The notes: generated by a model from the letters alone, not told the origin. Counted from the stretch's first letter, positions 17,239-27,144 are shown. The stretch: DNA of 64,000 nucleotides from Bacteroidetes Order II. bacterium (GCA_016788705.1 JAEUSQ010000032.1:62001-126000); one strand, 5' to 3'. A program made the numbers and translations.

Positions 17239-18474
17239 ATGAATACAGCACAGCCATTAGAAGCATATTATGGGCTTCCAACAGAAGTAAAGTTTTGCAA
17301 GCAATGTGTTATTTCTAACCAACGCCCCGCTTCCGCCATAGAGTTTAAACATAACATCAACTCAAAAAAAGTTACCATGGCTTTGGATGAGGAAGGCGTT
17401 TGTGACGCATGCAGGCAAGCTGAAATTAAAAACCGAATAGATTGGCAAGTACGCGAAGAGCAACTTTTACAGCTTTTAGATAAACATCGAAGCAAAGATG
17501 GCTCTTATGATTGTATTGTACCGGGCAGTGGCGGCAAAGACAGCGCTTACCAAGCCCATGTATTGAAATACAAATATGGAATGAACCCGTTAACGGTGAC
17601 CTGGCCTCCCATTCTTTATACCGAATATGGATATGAGAATTGGAAAAACTGGATTGATATAGGCGGTTTCGACAATCTATCCTTCCGCAGAAACGGACGG
17701 GTTATGAAACTCTTAACCAAACTGTCCATCGAAAACTTACTACATCCTTTCCAAACCTTCATTTTAGGCCAAAAAAACTTTGGGCCCAAAATTGCCGCCA
17801 AAATGGGCATTCCGCTTGTTTTTTATGGCGAAAATGAAGCCGAGTATGGCAATCCCATTGCTGATAATACCTCTTCACTTCGGGATAAATCCTATCATAC
17901 CTTCCAAAACATAGATGAACTCTATTTAGGTGGAGTTTCCATTCGTGAGCTACGTGAGAAATATGAAGTAAGCCTAAATGACTTAATGGCCTTTTTGCCG
18001 CCAACGGCCGAAGAACTAAGTAAAACCAATGTTCAGGTGCATTATTTGGGCTACTACCTTAAGTGGACTCCCCAAGAAGTCTATTATTATGCTGTTGAAA
18101 ATACAGGATTTAAAGCCCGCCCCTTCCGCACGCAAGGGACTTATAGCAAATACAATAGCATTGACGACCAAATAGACGATCTCCACTATTACACCACCTA
18201 TATCAAGTTTGGCATTGGACGTGCAACCTATGATGCCTCCCAAGAAATCCGTAATCGCCATCTAACCCGAGAAGAAGGTGTTGCCCTTGTCGAACGCTTT
18301 GATGGCGAGTTTCCAGACCGGTACTTCAATGGTATCATGGATTACATCGGCATGAACCCTGAACACTTTATGGTCCTCTGTGATAAATTCCGTTCACCGC
18401 ACCTTTGGGGTAAAAATGAGAAAGGCGAATGGAAACTACGCCATACAGTAGGAGGTAAAGGATTAAATGACTAA
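17239..18474 (+). CDS. N-acetyl sugar amidotransferase (WbpG/PseA/LegA type)
   Basis: An ATP-dependent amidotransferase (411 residues) that turns an N-acetyl group into an acetamidino group, using ammonia supplied by a HisH/HisF-like pair. Two Cys pairs, CKQC (20-23) and CDAC (55-58), form a probable zinc site. The PP-loop is PGSGGKDSAY at 95-104, followed by VTWPP and a NEAEYGNP acidic segment. This is the third part of the WbpG-HisH2-HisF2 system; the other two genes lie at 1950-3454. Placement right after neuB-neuC suggests a 5- or 7-acetamidino legionaminic-type sugar. In Pseudomonas O5 the same trio acts on a diacetamido-mannuronic acid, so the substrate is not settled. Confidence 0.9.
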   Translation: MNTAQPLEAYYGLPTEVKFCKQCVISNQRPASAIEFKHNINSKKVTMALDEEGVCDACRQAEIKNRIDWQVREEQLLQLLDKHRSKDGSYDCIVPGSGGKDSAYQAHVLKYKYGMNPLTVTWPPILYTEYGYENWKNWIDIGGFDNLSFRRNGRVMKLLTKLSIENLLHPFQTFILGQKNFGPKIAAKMGIPLVFYGENEAEYGNPIADNTSSLRDKSYHTFQNIDELYLGGVSIRELREKYEVSLNDLMAFLPPTAEELSKTNVQVHYLGYYLKWTPQEVYYYAVENTGFKARPFRTQGTYSKYNSIDDQIDDLHYYTTYIKFGIGRATYDASQEIRNRHLTREEGVALVERFDGEFPDRYFNGIMDYIGMNPEHFMVLCDKFRSPHLWGKNEKGEWKLRHTVGGKGLND

Positions 18475-20287
18475 GCGATTATTTGTTGCGTTTAGTTATG
18501 AAGATGCGCTCGCATTGGCAAACGACAAACAGGAGCATGACCATGTTTTGCTTTTTGCCATAGACCCCAAACATAACATTGCAGATTTGCCTTATCAAAA
18601 TGCAATCGTTGTGGGGGATTATGTTTCTACTGTAAGCGATAATATGGAATTTTATGCTCAACTCCATGCCGCTTATCGGGATCAGATTGAACAAATCAAA
18701 ACAAAGCACCCCATTATTTGGGAATATGCGAATACAATCTTAGTTAACTTGGTCTATCGTATAGGGCTGATTATTTATAAGCTTCAGGCGCAGCTCGATC
18801 AATTTAATTATCAAGAGGTTATTATCTATGGGCAAGAATACCATAAACACTTTCCTGTATTTGGCGCAGAAGGAGAGGTCGTCTCTCGGTTTCAGTACTT
18901 CCCGATGCTCCTTTATACCTCATACCTTATAGCCTTATGTAAGCAACACCCTGCACCCTATCGTTTAGCTAACTCGCAGGCACTTTCTTTCCTAACTCCT
19001 CTAAAGCTCGCTTTTCGAGACCTTACGATTGACACAGGAAAACTCTTGTACCTTCTGCGACAGCGCTTCCAAGCACGCAAAGGCTCTTTTTTATTTAGCG
19101 AAAAAATGCCTTTAGTAAAAGAAGACTATGACCTCATTTTGCTACTAAGAAATGAAATAGGCGCATCTTTCTTTGCGTCATTTGTACACTGGGCAGGTAC
19201 TCATAAAAAGAAAAAGATTCTACTGATTTGCGACGAAATGCTACAACGAATAGGTTGCTTAACAATGGTTAAAAAGCTATATCCAAAGCTTCCATATATC
19301 AACTTGCTCAAGCATCAGAGTATGGCAACCCTTATAAAGGAATGGTTTAAAAATAGGTTTCGCAGCGCTACAGCACAGGCACAAGAGACCCTCCAACTAG
19401 CAACCCCCAACGTTCAGTTTTCCATTCCCATCAAGCCCATTGAAATCCACCTAATGCGCTCGATGATAGACAAACAGTTACGAAAAACGGTACTTGACAA
19501 GGTGCTAAAAGCATTGCCCAAAAAACAAGCTTCCGTTCTTTCTGGTGAAATGGTCAGTGTAGATGCAACCTTAGAGGCAAATCTTTGTCAAAAGCATGGC
19601 TTTAAGTACTGGAATGCAGAAGTGGCAAGTTGCGATCCTTTAGAGGCTATTCGGGAAGCACCGGGCGAAGGATTTTTAGCTTCTTCCCATCATGAAGCCA
19701 ATATTATTGCGCACCACCACCCCGACGAAGCGCATAAAATATACCATATCGGGCTTTTTAGATTTCCAGAATTTAGCTTAGAAGTGTCAAACACCAGCGC
19801 TAACTTAAAAACAGTTACCTTTTTCACCCAACCGCCACCTCTTCCTAACCATGAAAACATAGTCTTGTTAGAGGTTCTAAATGAGCTTGCATACCAACTC
19901 GGGTTTAAGGTTGTCGTCAAACCGCACCCTAGGGATACTACATCCTATGAAAGATTTGCAACAAGCCCCAATGTCGTGTTACAACCGAGAATTGGCGTTT
20001 TAAGCACAGATTTAATTAAAGCCTCGGATTTGGTAGTTGCGAGAATTTCTTCCACCCTTCAAGAGTCGCTCTTCTTGGGGGTTCCTTATATTGCCTTCAA
20101 TACTGATCAGCGAGCAAATTTAGAGTGGGATTTTTTGCATCCAGATTTAGGCGTAACAAGCCATCATATTACCGACTTTACCTCCAAAATTAACAATTAT
20201 ACTCAATATCAAAGATCGTTTTATTCAAATAGAAAAAAATTCCTTCAACATAACTTAGAATCCACTTTCAAATGGGTCTTCGACTAA
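18467..20287 (+). CDS. Putative GT-B-like glycosyltransferase, KPHPR family (copy B; candidate Leg/Neu transferase)
   Basis: This 606-residue protein is related along its length to the one at 11233-12993. Shared landmarks are an FSYE N-terminal segment, KTKHP near residue 85, AEGE near 137, FFTQPP, FKVVVKPHPR (His487) and VARISS (Arg526), then LGVPYIAFN. It overlaps the amidotransferase gene by eight bases, so it is coupled to the second nonulosonate module, and the flippase follows. I infer that it adds the CMP-activated Leg/Neu-type sugar. No named family is certain; capsule transferases with an HP motif are the nearest resemblance I can name. No signal peptide is seen. Confidence 0.6.
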   Translation: MTKRLFVAFSYEDALALANDKQEHDHVLLFAIDPKHNIADLPYQNAIVVGDYVSTVSDNMEFYAQLHAAYRDQIEQIKTKHPIIWEYANTILVNLVYRIGLIIYKLQAQLDQFNYQEVIIYGQEYHKHFPVFGAEGEVVSRFQYFPMLLYTSYLIALCKQHPAPYRLANSQALSFLTPLKLAFRDLTIDTGKLLYLLRQRFQARKGSFLFSEKMPLVKEDYDLILLLRNEIGASFFASFVHWAGTHKKKKILLICDEMLQRIGCLTMVKKLYPKLPYINLLKHQSMATLIKEWFKNRFRSATAQAQETLQLATPNVQFSIPIKPIEIHLMRSMIDKQLRKTVLDKVLKALPKKQASVLSGEMVSVDATLEANLCQKHGFKYWNAEVASCDPLEAIREAPGEGFLASSHHEANIIAHHHPDEAHKIYHIGLFRFPEFSLEVSNTSANLKTVTFFTQPPPLPNHENIVLLEVLNELAYQLGFKVVVKPHPRDTTSYERFATSPNVVLQPRIGVLSTDLIKASDLVVARISSTLQESLFLGVPYIAFNTDQRANLEWDFLHPDLGVTSHHITDFTSKINNYTQYQRSFYSNRKKFLQHNLESTFKWVFD

Positions 20288-20333
20288 TTTTTACAACATA
20301 GTAGCTATATATTTAGGAACCACTCTTGATACT

Positions 20334-21674
20334 ATGATAAAAAAACATCTCGTAAATATTTTAAACGCCCAAAACTGGCTTAATCATGTAAGGCGCTACC
20401 TGTTAGGGAAGGTTTCTGCCAGACTTATTCTTTGGGTATTCGTATTATTTTTAGGCTATCAATTACAAGATAAAACAACATATTCTCACTTCTTAACCTT
20501 TATGCTGGCAAGCCAACTTATTTCTGGTGTAATTAATGCAGGAATGCCAGCTGCAATCCTACGATTCGGTGTAATTAATCAAAAAGAAGAGCCTGACCAA
20601 GTTTCAGCACAAGGGGTTTGGGGCATTAGTTTAACCATAGGGGTTATTGCCAGTGCCTGTTTATTTCTTATATACCTTTTCATTGGCGCAACTACTTTAC
20701 GGTTTCCCTTGGAAATGGGTGCTATTACTTGCTTATTTAGCTTCCTCTTAGCCCAAGAAGCAAATTGCATGAGTATTTTTCAGCTAAAGAGTAGAAGTGA
20801 CTTGTATGAAAAATATTACATATTATTATCTATCTTTGTTTTACTTATTATTATCTTGCTTTATTTCTGGGGGTGGGATAATAGAGTTTTTCAAGCAACT
20901 TTATTTTATGTTATTGCAGTACTGATCACGCTTATTTGGGCTACTTACTATGCCTACAAGCTTGTTGGCTTACCAAATATAAGAAAATGGAAAGAGCCAT
21001 TGGCATATGCCTTACCCTTGTTGCCGCACTTACTAGGAATGTACTTTTTAACCTCTGCTGATTTCTTTTTGATTAAATACTTACTTGGTGAACAAACATC
21101 TAGTATATATGGTTTTGCTTACCAAGCAACTTCTGTGATTTCAATGTTTACTATGGCAGTGGTCACCTACCTAACCCCCGTTATTTATGAATCTTTGCAA
21201 AATAGGGATGTGGTTTCCTTACAGAGTATCTCGAAAAAAATCAGTATGATCTCTGGTATTGTTTTGATGATTTCTTTTATTGGAATCTTTGCATTCTATA
21301 TGATTGTTTATTACTTTTTAAATCAGTATATAGACAGTATTCCATTAGTTTGTATTCTTGCTCCTTCTTTTGTTTTTCATTTTATATATGCAGTTGCAGG
21401 GATTCCTGCAATGTTCTACGGTAAAACAGGCTTATTTAGCCTTGTTTCCTTGATCGTAGCAGGATGTAATATGCTTGGAAATTACATTACTATTCCTATA
21501 TGGGGAGTTTATGGCGCAGCCTGTATCAATGTGGCATCTTATGCCCTACTTTCAATGGGTCATGTTTATTTGATGAGAAAAACTTCCGACCTCAAAATTT
21601 CATTTAAACACCCTTACACCTTAGCCGCTGTTTCTGTGAGCATTGGCTTAATACTTGGCTTCATAGTTAAATAA
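20334..21674 (+). CDS. Wzx-like polysaccharide repeat-unit flippase (first cluster)
   Basis: A polytopic membrane protein of 446 residues with about 12 hydrophobic helices spread over the whole length, as in MATE/MOP-superfamily O-antigen flippases. There is a cluster of basic residues at the N terminus and the mid-protein region reads YALPLLPHLLGMYFLTSADFFLIKYLLG, typical for the start of the second half. It would move undecaprenyl-linked repeat units across the inner membrane. Nine bases separate it from the polymerase gene, and both are AT-rich, as usual for Wzx/Wzy pairs. A second flippase lies at 43349-44860. Confidence 0.85.
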   Translation: MIKKHLVNILNAQNWLNHVRRYLLGKVSARLILWVFVLFLGYQLQDKTTYSHFLTFMLASQLISGVINAGMPAAILRFGVINQKEEPDQVSAQGVWGISLTIGVIASACLFLIYLFIGATTLRFPLEMGAITCLFSFLLAQEANCMSIFQLKSRSDLYEKYYILLSIFVLLIIILLYFWGWDNRVFQATLFYVIAVLITLIWATYYAYKLVGLPNIRKWKEPLAYALPLLPHLLGMYFLTSADFFLIKYLLGEQTSSIYGFAYQATSVISMFTMAVVTYLTPVIYESLQNRDVVSLQSISKKISMISGIVLMISFIGIFAFYMIVYYFLNQYIDSIPLVCILAPSFVFHFIYAVAGIPAMFYGKTGLFSLVSLIVAGCNMLGNYITIPIWGVYGAACINVASYALLSMGHVYLMRKTSDLKISFKHPYTLAAVSVSIGLILGFIVK

Positions 21675-21683
21675 AATAACTTC

Positions 21684-22958
21684 ATGAAACGTCTTAATGT
21701 TTACCTTTGGCTCATCTTAGTTTTTGACCCTTTTATCTCGATCCTAAGACAGGCAAACATATACAATACAGCGGTTCTCGTTATTATCTATGGCATTGTT
21801 GCTTTTTTTATGGTAGCACCAGAAGCAGTACGTACCTATTATGGTAAAAATGATGTATTTTTAAAAACTCTAGCTTTTGGTTTAATTCTTGGCTCCATTG
21901 TAGGCATTAAAAATGGTTCCGAACAAGATTTTTTACGCAATTACTTGGCAGATTCGTTTAATATTCTAAAGGCAATTATGTTGTATTCCTTTGGAATGAA
22001 TTTTTCTACACCACTTACAATTACTAAAAGTTTTAAAAGAATTATTTTCTTTTCAACTATTTCTTGCACACTAGCAACTATCGTCCTAATTATTGGCGTA
22101 AATACTGGCCAAATTGGATATTTATCAGGCCCTGGGTACACCCTACTACTCCCATTATCATATTATGCAAACTTAAATAATGCTACAATGGCTTTTGTTT
22201 TGGTGCTCATTTTCTTTTCAACAAAACGTGGCGCCATTTTGATGGCATTAGGAGTTTCTTTATTAAGCTTGTTTTTAGGAAGAAAATATTTTAAAAAAGA
22301 AATAACAAAAAATAGTTTATATCGTAATATTTTAATTGGATTGTTTGCTGTTATTCTTGTGATAGCACTCGCACTTAATCCTAGAGGAAATGTTTGGATC
22401 AACAAACAACTCAATAATGTCATCACTATTTTTGATTATAAAGTTCTGGGTTTTTTAGAAGTAGATATCTCAAACCAGAGACAATTAGACCGTCTAGGTT
22501 CAGGACGCATTACGGAAGCAGAAAGCGCGATGAATGCAATGAAACCCATAGATTGGATTATTGGTGGAGGTCATGGTTTTAGTTATTATATCGAAGACTA
22601 TGCAGATTCAGAAGGGATTCATAATGTACACTTTACTCCTTTGTCTTTGACTACCCGTTACGGGGTTTTTGTCACAGCTCTAATTTATTTGAATATTATA
22701 AGTTTGATCATTCGGGGTATTTACTGGACGTGGAAAGTTCAGAACTTCAACCATTTTAAAGTACCGCTGCTCTATGTAACAGGAGCCTTTATCTACTCGT
22801 TTACGGCATATTCTATTATGAACGACTTGTTATTTATGTTTATGGCAGGGCACTTAAGCAGTATGTTAATCAATCTTAAAAAAGCACGATTGCAAAATCA
22901 GCAAGTATCAAAAAAGTTGTATAATACCCAAAGCACCTCTTCTTTTGTCCATGTATGA
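21684..22958 (+). CDS. Wzy-like O-antigen/capsule polymerase (first cluster)
   Basis: A polytopic membrane protein (424 residues, about ten predicted helices) with the topology of Wzy polymerases. There is a long periplasmic loop at about 245-310 (RLGSGRITEAESAMNAM, then IIGGGHGFSYYIED and HNVHFTPLSLTTRYG), containing the Arg/Gly/His-rich pattern common to this class. It would join repeat units at the periplasmic face. It follows the flippase by nine bases. Sequence conservation in Wzy proteins is too low for a more exact call; a ligase role is less likely given the flippase neighbour. Confidence 0.75.
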   Translation: MKRLNVYLWLILVFDPFISILRQANIYNTAVLVIIYGIVAFFMVAPEAVRTYYGKNDVFLKTLAFGLILGSIVGIKNGSEQDFLRNYLADSFNILKAIMLYSFGMNFSTPLTITKSFKRIIFFSTISCTLATIVLIIGVNTGQIGYLSGPGYTLLLPLSYYANLNNATMAFVLVLIFFSTKRGAILMALGVSLLSLFLGRKYFKKEITKNSLYRNILIGLFAVILVIALALNPRGNVWINKQLNNVITIFDYKVLGFLEVDISNQRQLDRLGSGRITEAESAMNAMKPIDWIIGGGHGFSYYIEDYADSEGIHNVHFTPLSLTTRYGVFVTALIYLNIISLIIRGIYWTWKVQNFNHFKVPLLYVTGAFIYSFTAYSIMNDLLFMFMAGHLSSMLINLKKARLQNQQVSKKLYNTQSTSSFVHV

Positions 22959-22997
22959 TATACAATTGCAATTTTATCAAGCTAACCTATTTAAAAT

Positions 22998-24965
22998 ATG
23001 TGTGGAATTCTAGGAATTGTCAATAACAAGTCATCGAAGCATGTGCAAGTAGAGGAATTGACTTGCATGTTGGAAACGATTGCGCATCGCGGCCCAGACT
23101 CTTCGGGAGTTGTCATTGGAGGCAAACAAGGACAACTAGGCTTAGGGCATGTACGGCTTAGTATTGTGGACTTGCGTGCAGGACAACAACCTATGGCAAG
23201 CGAGGATGGAAATGCTTGGCTTGTTTTTAATGGCGAGTTGTATAACCATAAAGCGCTTCATCAAGCGTGGCTTCCGAATTATCAGCCCAAAAGTAGCTCT
23301 GATACAGAGATTTTATTAGAATTATTACGCGAACATGGCACGAAAATACTTCCGCATTTAAATGGTATTTTTGCGTTTGCTTATTGGGATCGTCGAACAG
23401 ATCAAGTTTTAGTCGCACGTGACCATATAGGGGTAAAACCCATCTACTATACAAACACGGATCAAGGGTTCGTTTTTGCGTCTGAGGCAAAAGCCATTAT
23501 CGCCCATCAACCAGCAACACAAGCAGTTCACTGGGATAGTTTAATCCAATATTTGACTTATTCTAATATCTGGCAGCCAAACAGCTTATTTGAGGGAATT
23601 AAAACCTTACCTGCAGGGCATTATATCACTGTCGAACCGGATGGGGATTTGCAAATTGTGTCTTATTGGCACCCTTTTAATCAACCTCTGGCCAAGCCGG
23701 AGCCTTTTTCTCAAGACGGTTTTGAGGCTTTGATTAAAGATGCTGTAGGCTTACAGTTGATGAGTGATGTGCCTTTAGGTGCTTATGTAACAGGCGGAAT
23801 AGATTCAAGTACAGTTGCAGCGATGGCGGTAAAGTCCACACCAGACCTCAAAACCTTTGTGGCAGTATTTGATTCTGAAGATAGCCGTCAAGAGTTGCAT
23901 TACAGTCAAAAAGTCGCAGAAGGCTTAAAAACCAATCATCATGTTTTAAATGTAGCCGATCAAAAATTAGAAAGCCACTTGCCTCAAATCTTATGGCACT
24001 TAGACGAACCGAGAATTGGCGCAGCGATTTTACCACAATATTTAGTTTCTGGCCTAGTAAAAAGTGAGGTAACGGTCGTTTTAGGGGGGCAAGGTGGCGA
24101 CGAGGTCTATGGGGGCTATGCGCGATATTTGCTTTCCAATCCACTTAAAACGGTAGGTAAAGTGCTTGCCCAGCGCCTTAAGTCGGCTTTAGGAGTGGGT
24201 GCTCAAGAGTCAGTGCCAAGTACGGCGCATAAGCAGCTAGATAAAGGTGGGCAAAAGTGGCTAAAAGACAATATCCAACTCTTTTTATCAAGCATGGAAG
24301 AGCGGTACGTAAAACAACTATCTCCTTTTGACAGCCCTGAATCCATTCAAGTTTTACGCGATCAATATTATAATGCGATCCGAAACTTGCAAAATGGCAA
24401 GCAAGTACGCGAAATATTAACGCAGGTTAAATCTTATAGCGCCTTGCAACAGGTGATGTTTTTAGAACAGCAAACCTATTTACAAGGCTTATTACACTTA
24501 GAAGACCGTTTAAGTATGGCGCATTCATTGGAATCCCGTGTGCCCCTTTTGGATTATCGTTTGATCGAAATGATGAGCCATGCACCTGATGAGGCTAAAA
24601 TGCAGGGTTTCCAAACGAAAGTATCTCTTAAAAAACTTGCTGCAAAGCACATTAGCCGCGAAGTCATTGAACGACGTAAGATGGGTTTCCCAACCCCCTT
24701 AAGCCGTTGGATCAATACAAGCAATCGCGAATGGATTTTAAGTGTACTCTTAGATAAAAATGCTTGGATTCATGAATTAATCCATAAGGAAAGGCTGGAA
24801 GCTTACCTGAACCTTGCGCCTGAAAAACGGACACGGCGCTGGGAGTTTTCTGTTTGGATGTATTTATGTTTGGAGCTTTGGCATCAAATGTTCATTACAA
24901 ATACCCTTTCCATGCGTTCGCCAGTTAAGCTCATTCAGCCCAAAGTTGTTGTTTTGGACGCTTAA
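22998..24965 (+). CDS. asnB: Asparagine synthase (glutamine-hydrolysing) family amidotransferase
   Basis: A two-domain protein of 655 residues: N-terminal class II glutaminase with Cys2 as nucleophile (MCGILGIV), AHRGPDSSG, VRLSIVDL and FNGELYNH; then a synthetase domain with the ATP pyrophosphatase loop VTGGIDSS (about 264-271) and GGQGGDEVYGGY. Free asparagine synthesis is possible, but AsnB homologues inside polysaccharide clusters are often linked to amidation of uronic acids. A nucleotide-sugar dehydrogenase (34523-35866) that would make such a uronate is in the same cluster. It stands 39 bases after the polymerase and 30 before the heparinase-like gene. Confidence 0.9.
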   Translation: MCGILGIVNNKSSKHVQVEELTCMLETIAHRGPDSSGVVIGGKQGQLGLGHVRLSIVDLRAGQQPMASEDGNAWLVFNGELYNHKALHQAWLPNYQPKSSSDTEILLELLREHGTKILPHLNGIFAFAYWDRRTDQVLVARDHIGVKPIYYTNTDQGFVFASEAKAIIAHQPATQAVHWDSLIQYLTYSNIWQPNSLFEGIKTLPAGHYITVEPDGDLQIVSYWHPFNQPLAKPEPFSQDGFEALIKDAVGLQLMSDVPLGAYVTGGIDSSTVAAMAVKSTPDLKTFVAVFDSEDSRQELHYSQKVAEGLKTNHHVLNVADQKLESHLPQILWHLDEPRIGAAILPQYLVSGLVKSEVTVVLGGQGGDEVYGGYARYLLSNPLKTVGKVLAQRLKSALGVGAQESVPSTAHKQLDKGGQKWLKDNIQLFLSSMEERYVKQLSPFDSPESIQVLRDQYYNAIRNLQNGKQVREILTQVKSYSALQQVMFLEQQTYLQGLLHLEDRLSMAHSLESRVPLLDYRLIEMMSHAPDEAKMQGFQTKVSLKKLAAKHISREVIERRKMGFPTPLSRWINTSNREWILSVLLDKNAWIHELIHKERLEAYLNLAPEKRTRRWEFSVWMYLCLELWHQMFITNTLSMRSPVKLIQPKVVVLDA

Positions 24966-24995
24966 TATAGTTGAGAGATCGCAAAAAGGTAATGT

Positions 24996-27080
24996 ATGAT
25001 CACCAAACTCCGTCGGGTACTTGACCTTGTAAAGCATCTTGGGCTTAAGTGGATTCTCTTTCGGGTGTATTATGCACTTTACACTAAACTCGGTATTTTA
25101 GCCCGCAAGACAAAGAGGACGGCGTGGGATTGGGAAGCTTTATCGCAATTAACCCAAACCCCGAACCAAGCTTCTGTTGCTTATTGGGCCAAGTTTCAAG
25201 AACGTAAGCCTAAATTTTTATTTGATCCAAAAGACCGTGCAAAATATGCCCCTTTTCTGCATGCCTTAGATCAAGAAGCTGAGAATCCCCAAGCTTTACG
25301 AGAAGAAGTACAGGCTTTTTTAGAAGGGAAGCTTCGTTTCTTTGACGGTGCTTATCAACCCATCGGTTTTCCCCCCCGATGGAACTTCAATTGCATTGAT
25401 GAAATTGAAATTCCAAACGATGTGCATTGGAGCCGCTTAAGCGATTTTGCGTTTGGCGATATAAAACTTGTTTGGGAAATGAGCCGTTTTAAGATGGTCT
25501 ATAAACTGGTGCGTCTGTACTGGCGAACAGGTGACGCATCTTATGCAGAAGTCTTTTGGCAGCTTATTGAAGATTGGGTTTTGCACAACCCTCCTAATCT
25601 GGGCCCAAATTGGAAGTGCGGACAAGAAACCAGCCTCCGCGCCTTTGCTTGGACGTTTGGACTATATGGTTTTGCCGACTGCCCAGCTTCCACACCAGAG
25701 CGCATCCGCCGTTTGGTCTTTATGATCGGTGTATCTGCCGAAAGGGTAGAAGCCAACTTAGCTTATGCCATTAGCCAACGCAATAACCATGGCATTAATG
25801 AAGCATTTGGGCTTTGGTTTATCGGATTATTGTTCCCAGAGTTTAAAAGCGCGCCCCGTTGGTTTCAAAAAGGGCAAAAATGGTTAGAATATGAGGCGCA
25901 GGAACTCATCGCGCCTGATGGCTCTTTTGTCATGCACGGACACAATTACCATCGGATTATTTTAACGACTTATTTAATAACGGTTCAATTAGCGACACTA
26001 AATAAGCTTGCATTTTCACAGACATATGAGACCCGCTTAAAAACCAGTTTTAATTTTCTTGCTCGGTTTGTCATCGGTGAAAAAGGAGAAGTACCAAACT
26101 ATGGATATAATGATGGTTCTCTAAATATGCCCTTAAGCACCCAAAATTTTCATGATTTTCGCCCGATTTTACAAGCAGGGCTTATTTGGGCAAACCAGCA
26201 TAAAGCATTTAAATTAAGCAGTGGTAATGAAGATAGCATTTGGCTTTTAGGTCTAAACGCTCTAAATAGCCCCTATCAACCTATTGATAGCCAGCCTTTA
26301 TTTGCTTCTCCGAGCGATTATTTCATTTTACAAGACGAGGCAAGTACAGTTTTCACTCGAAACGCCATTTATACAAAAGACCGCCCAGCCCACGCTGATG
26401 CCTTGCATATTGATTTATGGTGGAAAGGAATCAACTTAGCCATAGACCCCGGCACTTTTAGCTATAATGGAAAGGGCAAGGAGCATTTAGCATTTGAAGA
26501 AAGCCGTTTCCATAATGTCGTTACCGTAAATGGTGCAAATCAAATGATACGCTTCAGCCGTTTTTTATGGCTGCCTTGGGTTAAAGGGCAAAACAAAGTA
26601 GAAACCAAAACCAAACGCCCTATCTTCTATGGCAAACATGACGGCTATGAAGTACGGTTTAATACCTATTATGAGCGCCAAATTATAAGCTTAGGGCAAG
26701 ATAAATGGGTAATATTAGACTGGTTAGAAGCTCAAAAACCAGAGCAGTACACGTTACATTGGTTATGGGGAAATTTCCCAGTAAAACAAGAGGGTGACCA
26801 ACTTATATATGAAACATCCAAAGGCAATTTCTATGGGAAGGTGCTATCGAATCATCCCTCGCTAAGGATTGACTTAACAAAAGGAACACCTTTATCCGCA
26901 GAAGGGCAGTTTGCCCCAAACTATTATGCGCTAAAGGCAACAACAGCTTTGAAAGCAAGTGTTCAAGCTCAATCTTGTTTATTTGTAACCGTCTTTGCCC
27001 CACAACCTTGCTCCGTTACATTAAAAGATCATGTATTAACGGTAAACGATCAAATCATGACAATTTCTAAACAATTATAG
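24996..27080 (+). CDS. Heparinase II/III-family protein
   Basis: A 694-residue protein with an N-terminal alpha-toroid (about 100-360; RWNFNCIDEIEIPNDVHWSRL, then GQETSLRAFAWTFGLY and QRNNHGINEAFGLW) and a C-terminal beta-sandwich (about 440 onward; HADALHIDLWWKGINLAIDPGTFSYNG and SRFHNVVTVNGANQM), the layout of heparinase II/III-type polysaccharide lyases. The NNH motif and the RFHN/TVNG segment are family signatures. No clear signal peptide is present, so secretion is uncertain. Such genes are common in uronate-containing O-antigen and capsule clusters next to an AsnB-like gene; whether it trims polymer or has a transfer role is unknown. Confidence 0.85.
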   Translation: MITKLRRVLDLVKHLGLKWILFRVYYALYTKLGILARKTKRTAWDWEALSQLTQTPNQASVAYWAKFQERKPKFLFDPKDRAKYAPFLHALDQEAENPQALREEVQAFLEGKLRFFDGAYQPIGFPPRWNFNCIDEIEIPNDVHWSRLSDFAFGDIKLVWEMSRFKMVYKLVRLYWRTGDASYAEVFWQLIEDWVLHNPPNLGPNWKCGQETSLRAFAWTFGLYGFADCPASTPERIRRLVFMIGVSAERVEANLAYAISQRNNHGINEAFGLWFIGLLFPEFKSAPRWFQKGQKWLEYEAQELIAPDGSFVMHGHNYHRIILTTYLITVQLATLNKLAFSQTYETRLKTSFNFLARFVIGEKGEVPNYGYNDGSLNMPLSTQNFHDFRPILQAGLIWANQHKAFKLSSGNEDSIWLLGLNALNSPYQPIDSQPLFASPSDYFILQDEASTVFTRNAIYTKDRPAHADALHIDLWWKGINLAIDPGTFSYNGKGKEHLAFEESRFHNVVTVNGANQMIRFSRFLWLPWVKGQNKVETKTKRPIFYGKHDGYEVRFNTYYERQIISLGQDKWVILDWLEAQKPEQYTLHWLWGNFPVKQEGDQLIYETSKGNFYGKVLSNHPSLRIDLTKGTPLSAEGQFAPNYYALKATTALKASVQAQSCLFVTVFAPQPCSVTLKDHVLTVNDQIMTISKQL

Positions 27081-27144
27081 AATCAAAAGTTCCTTAGTTT
27101 CCTTTTTACGATTAAAAAACCTCTCTTCTCTAAGTAAAATAGTT

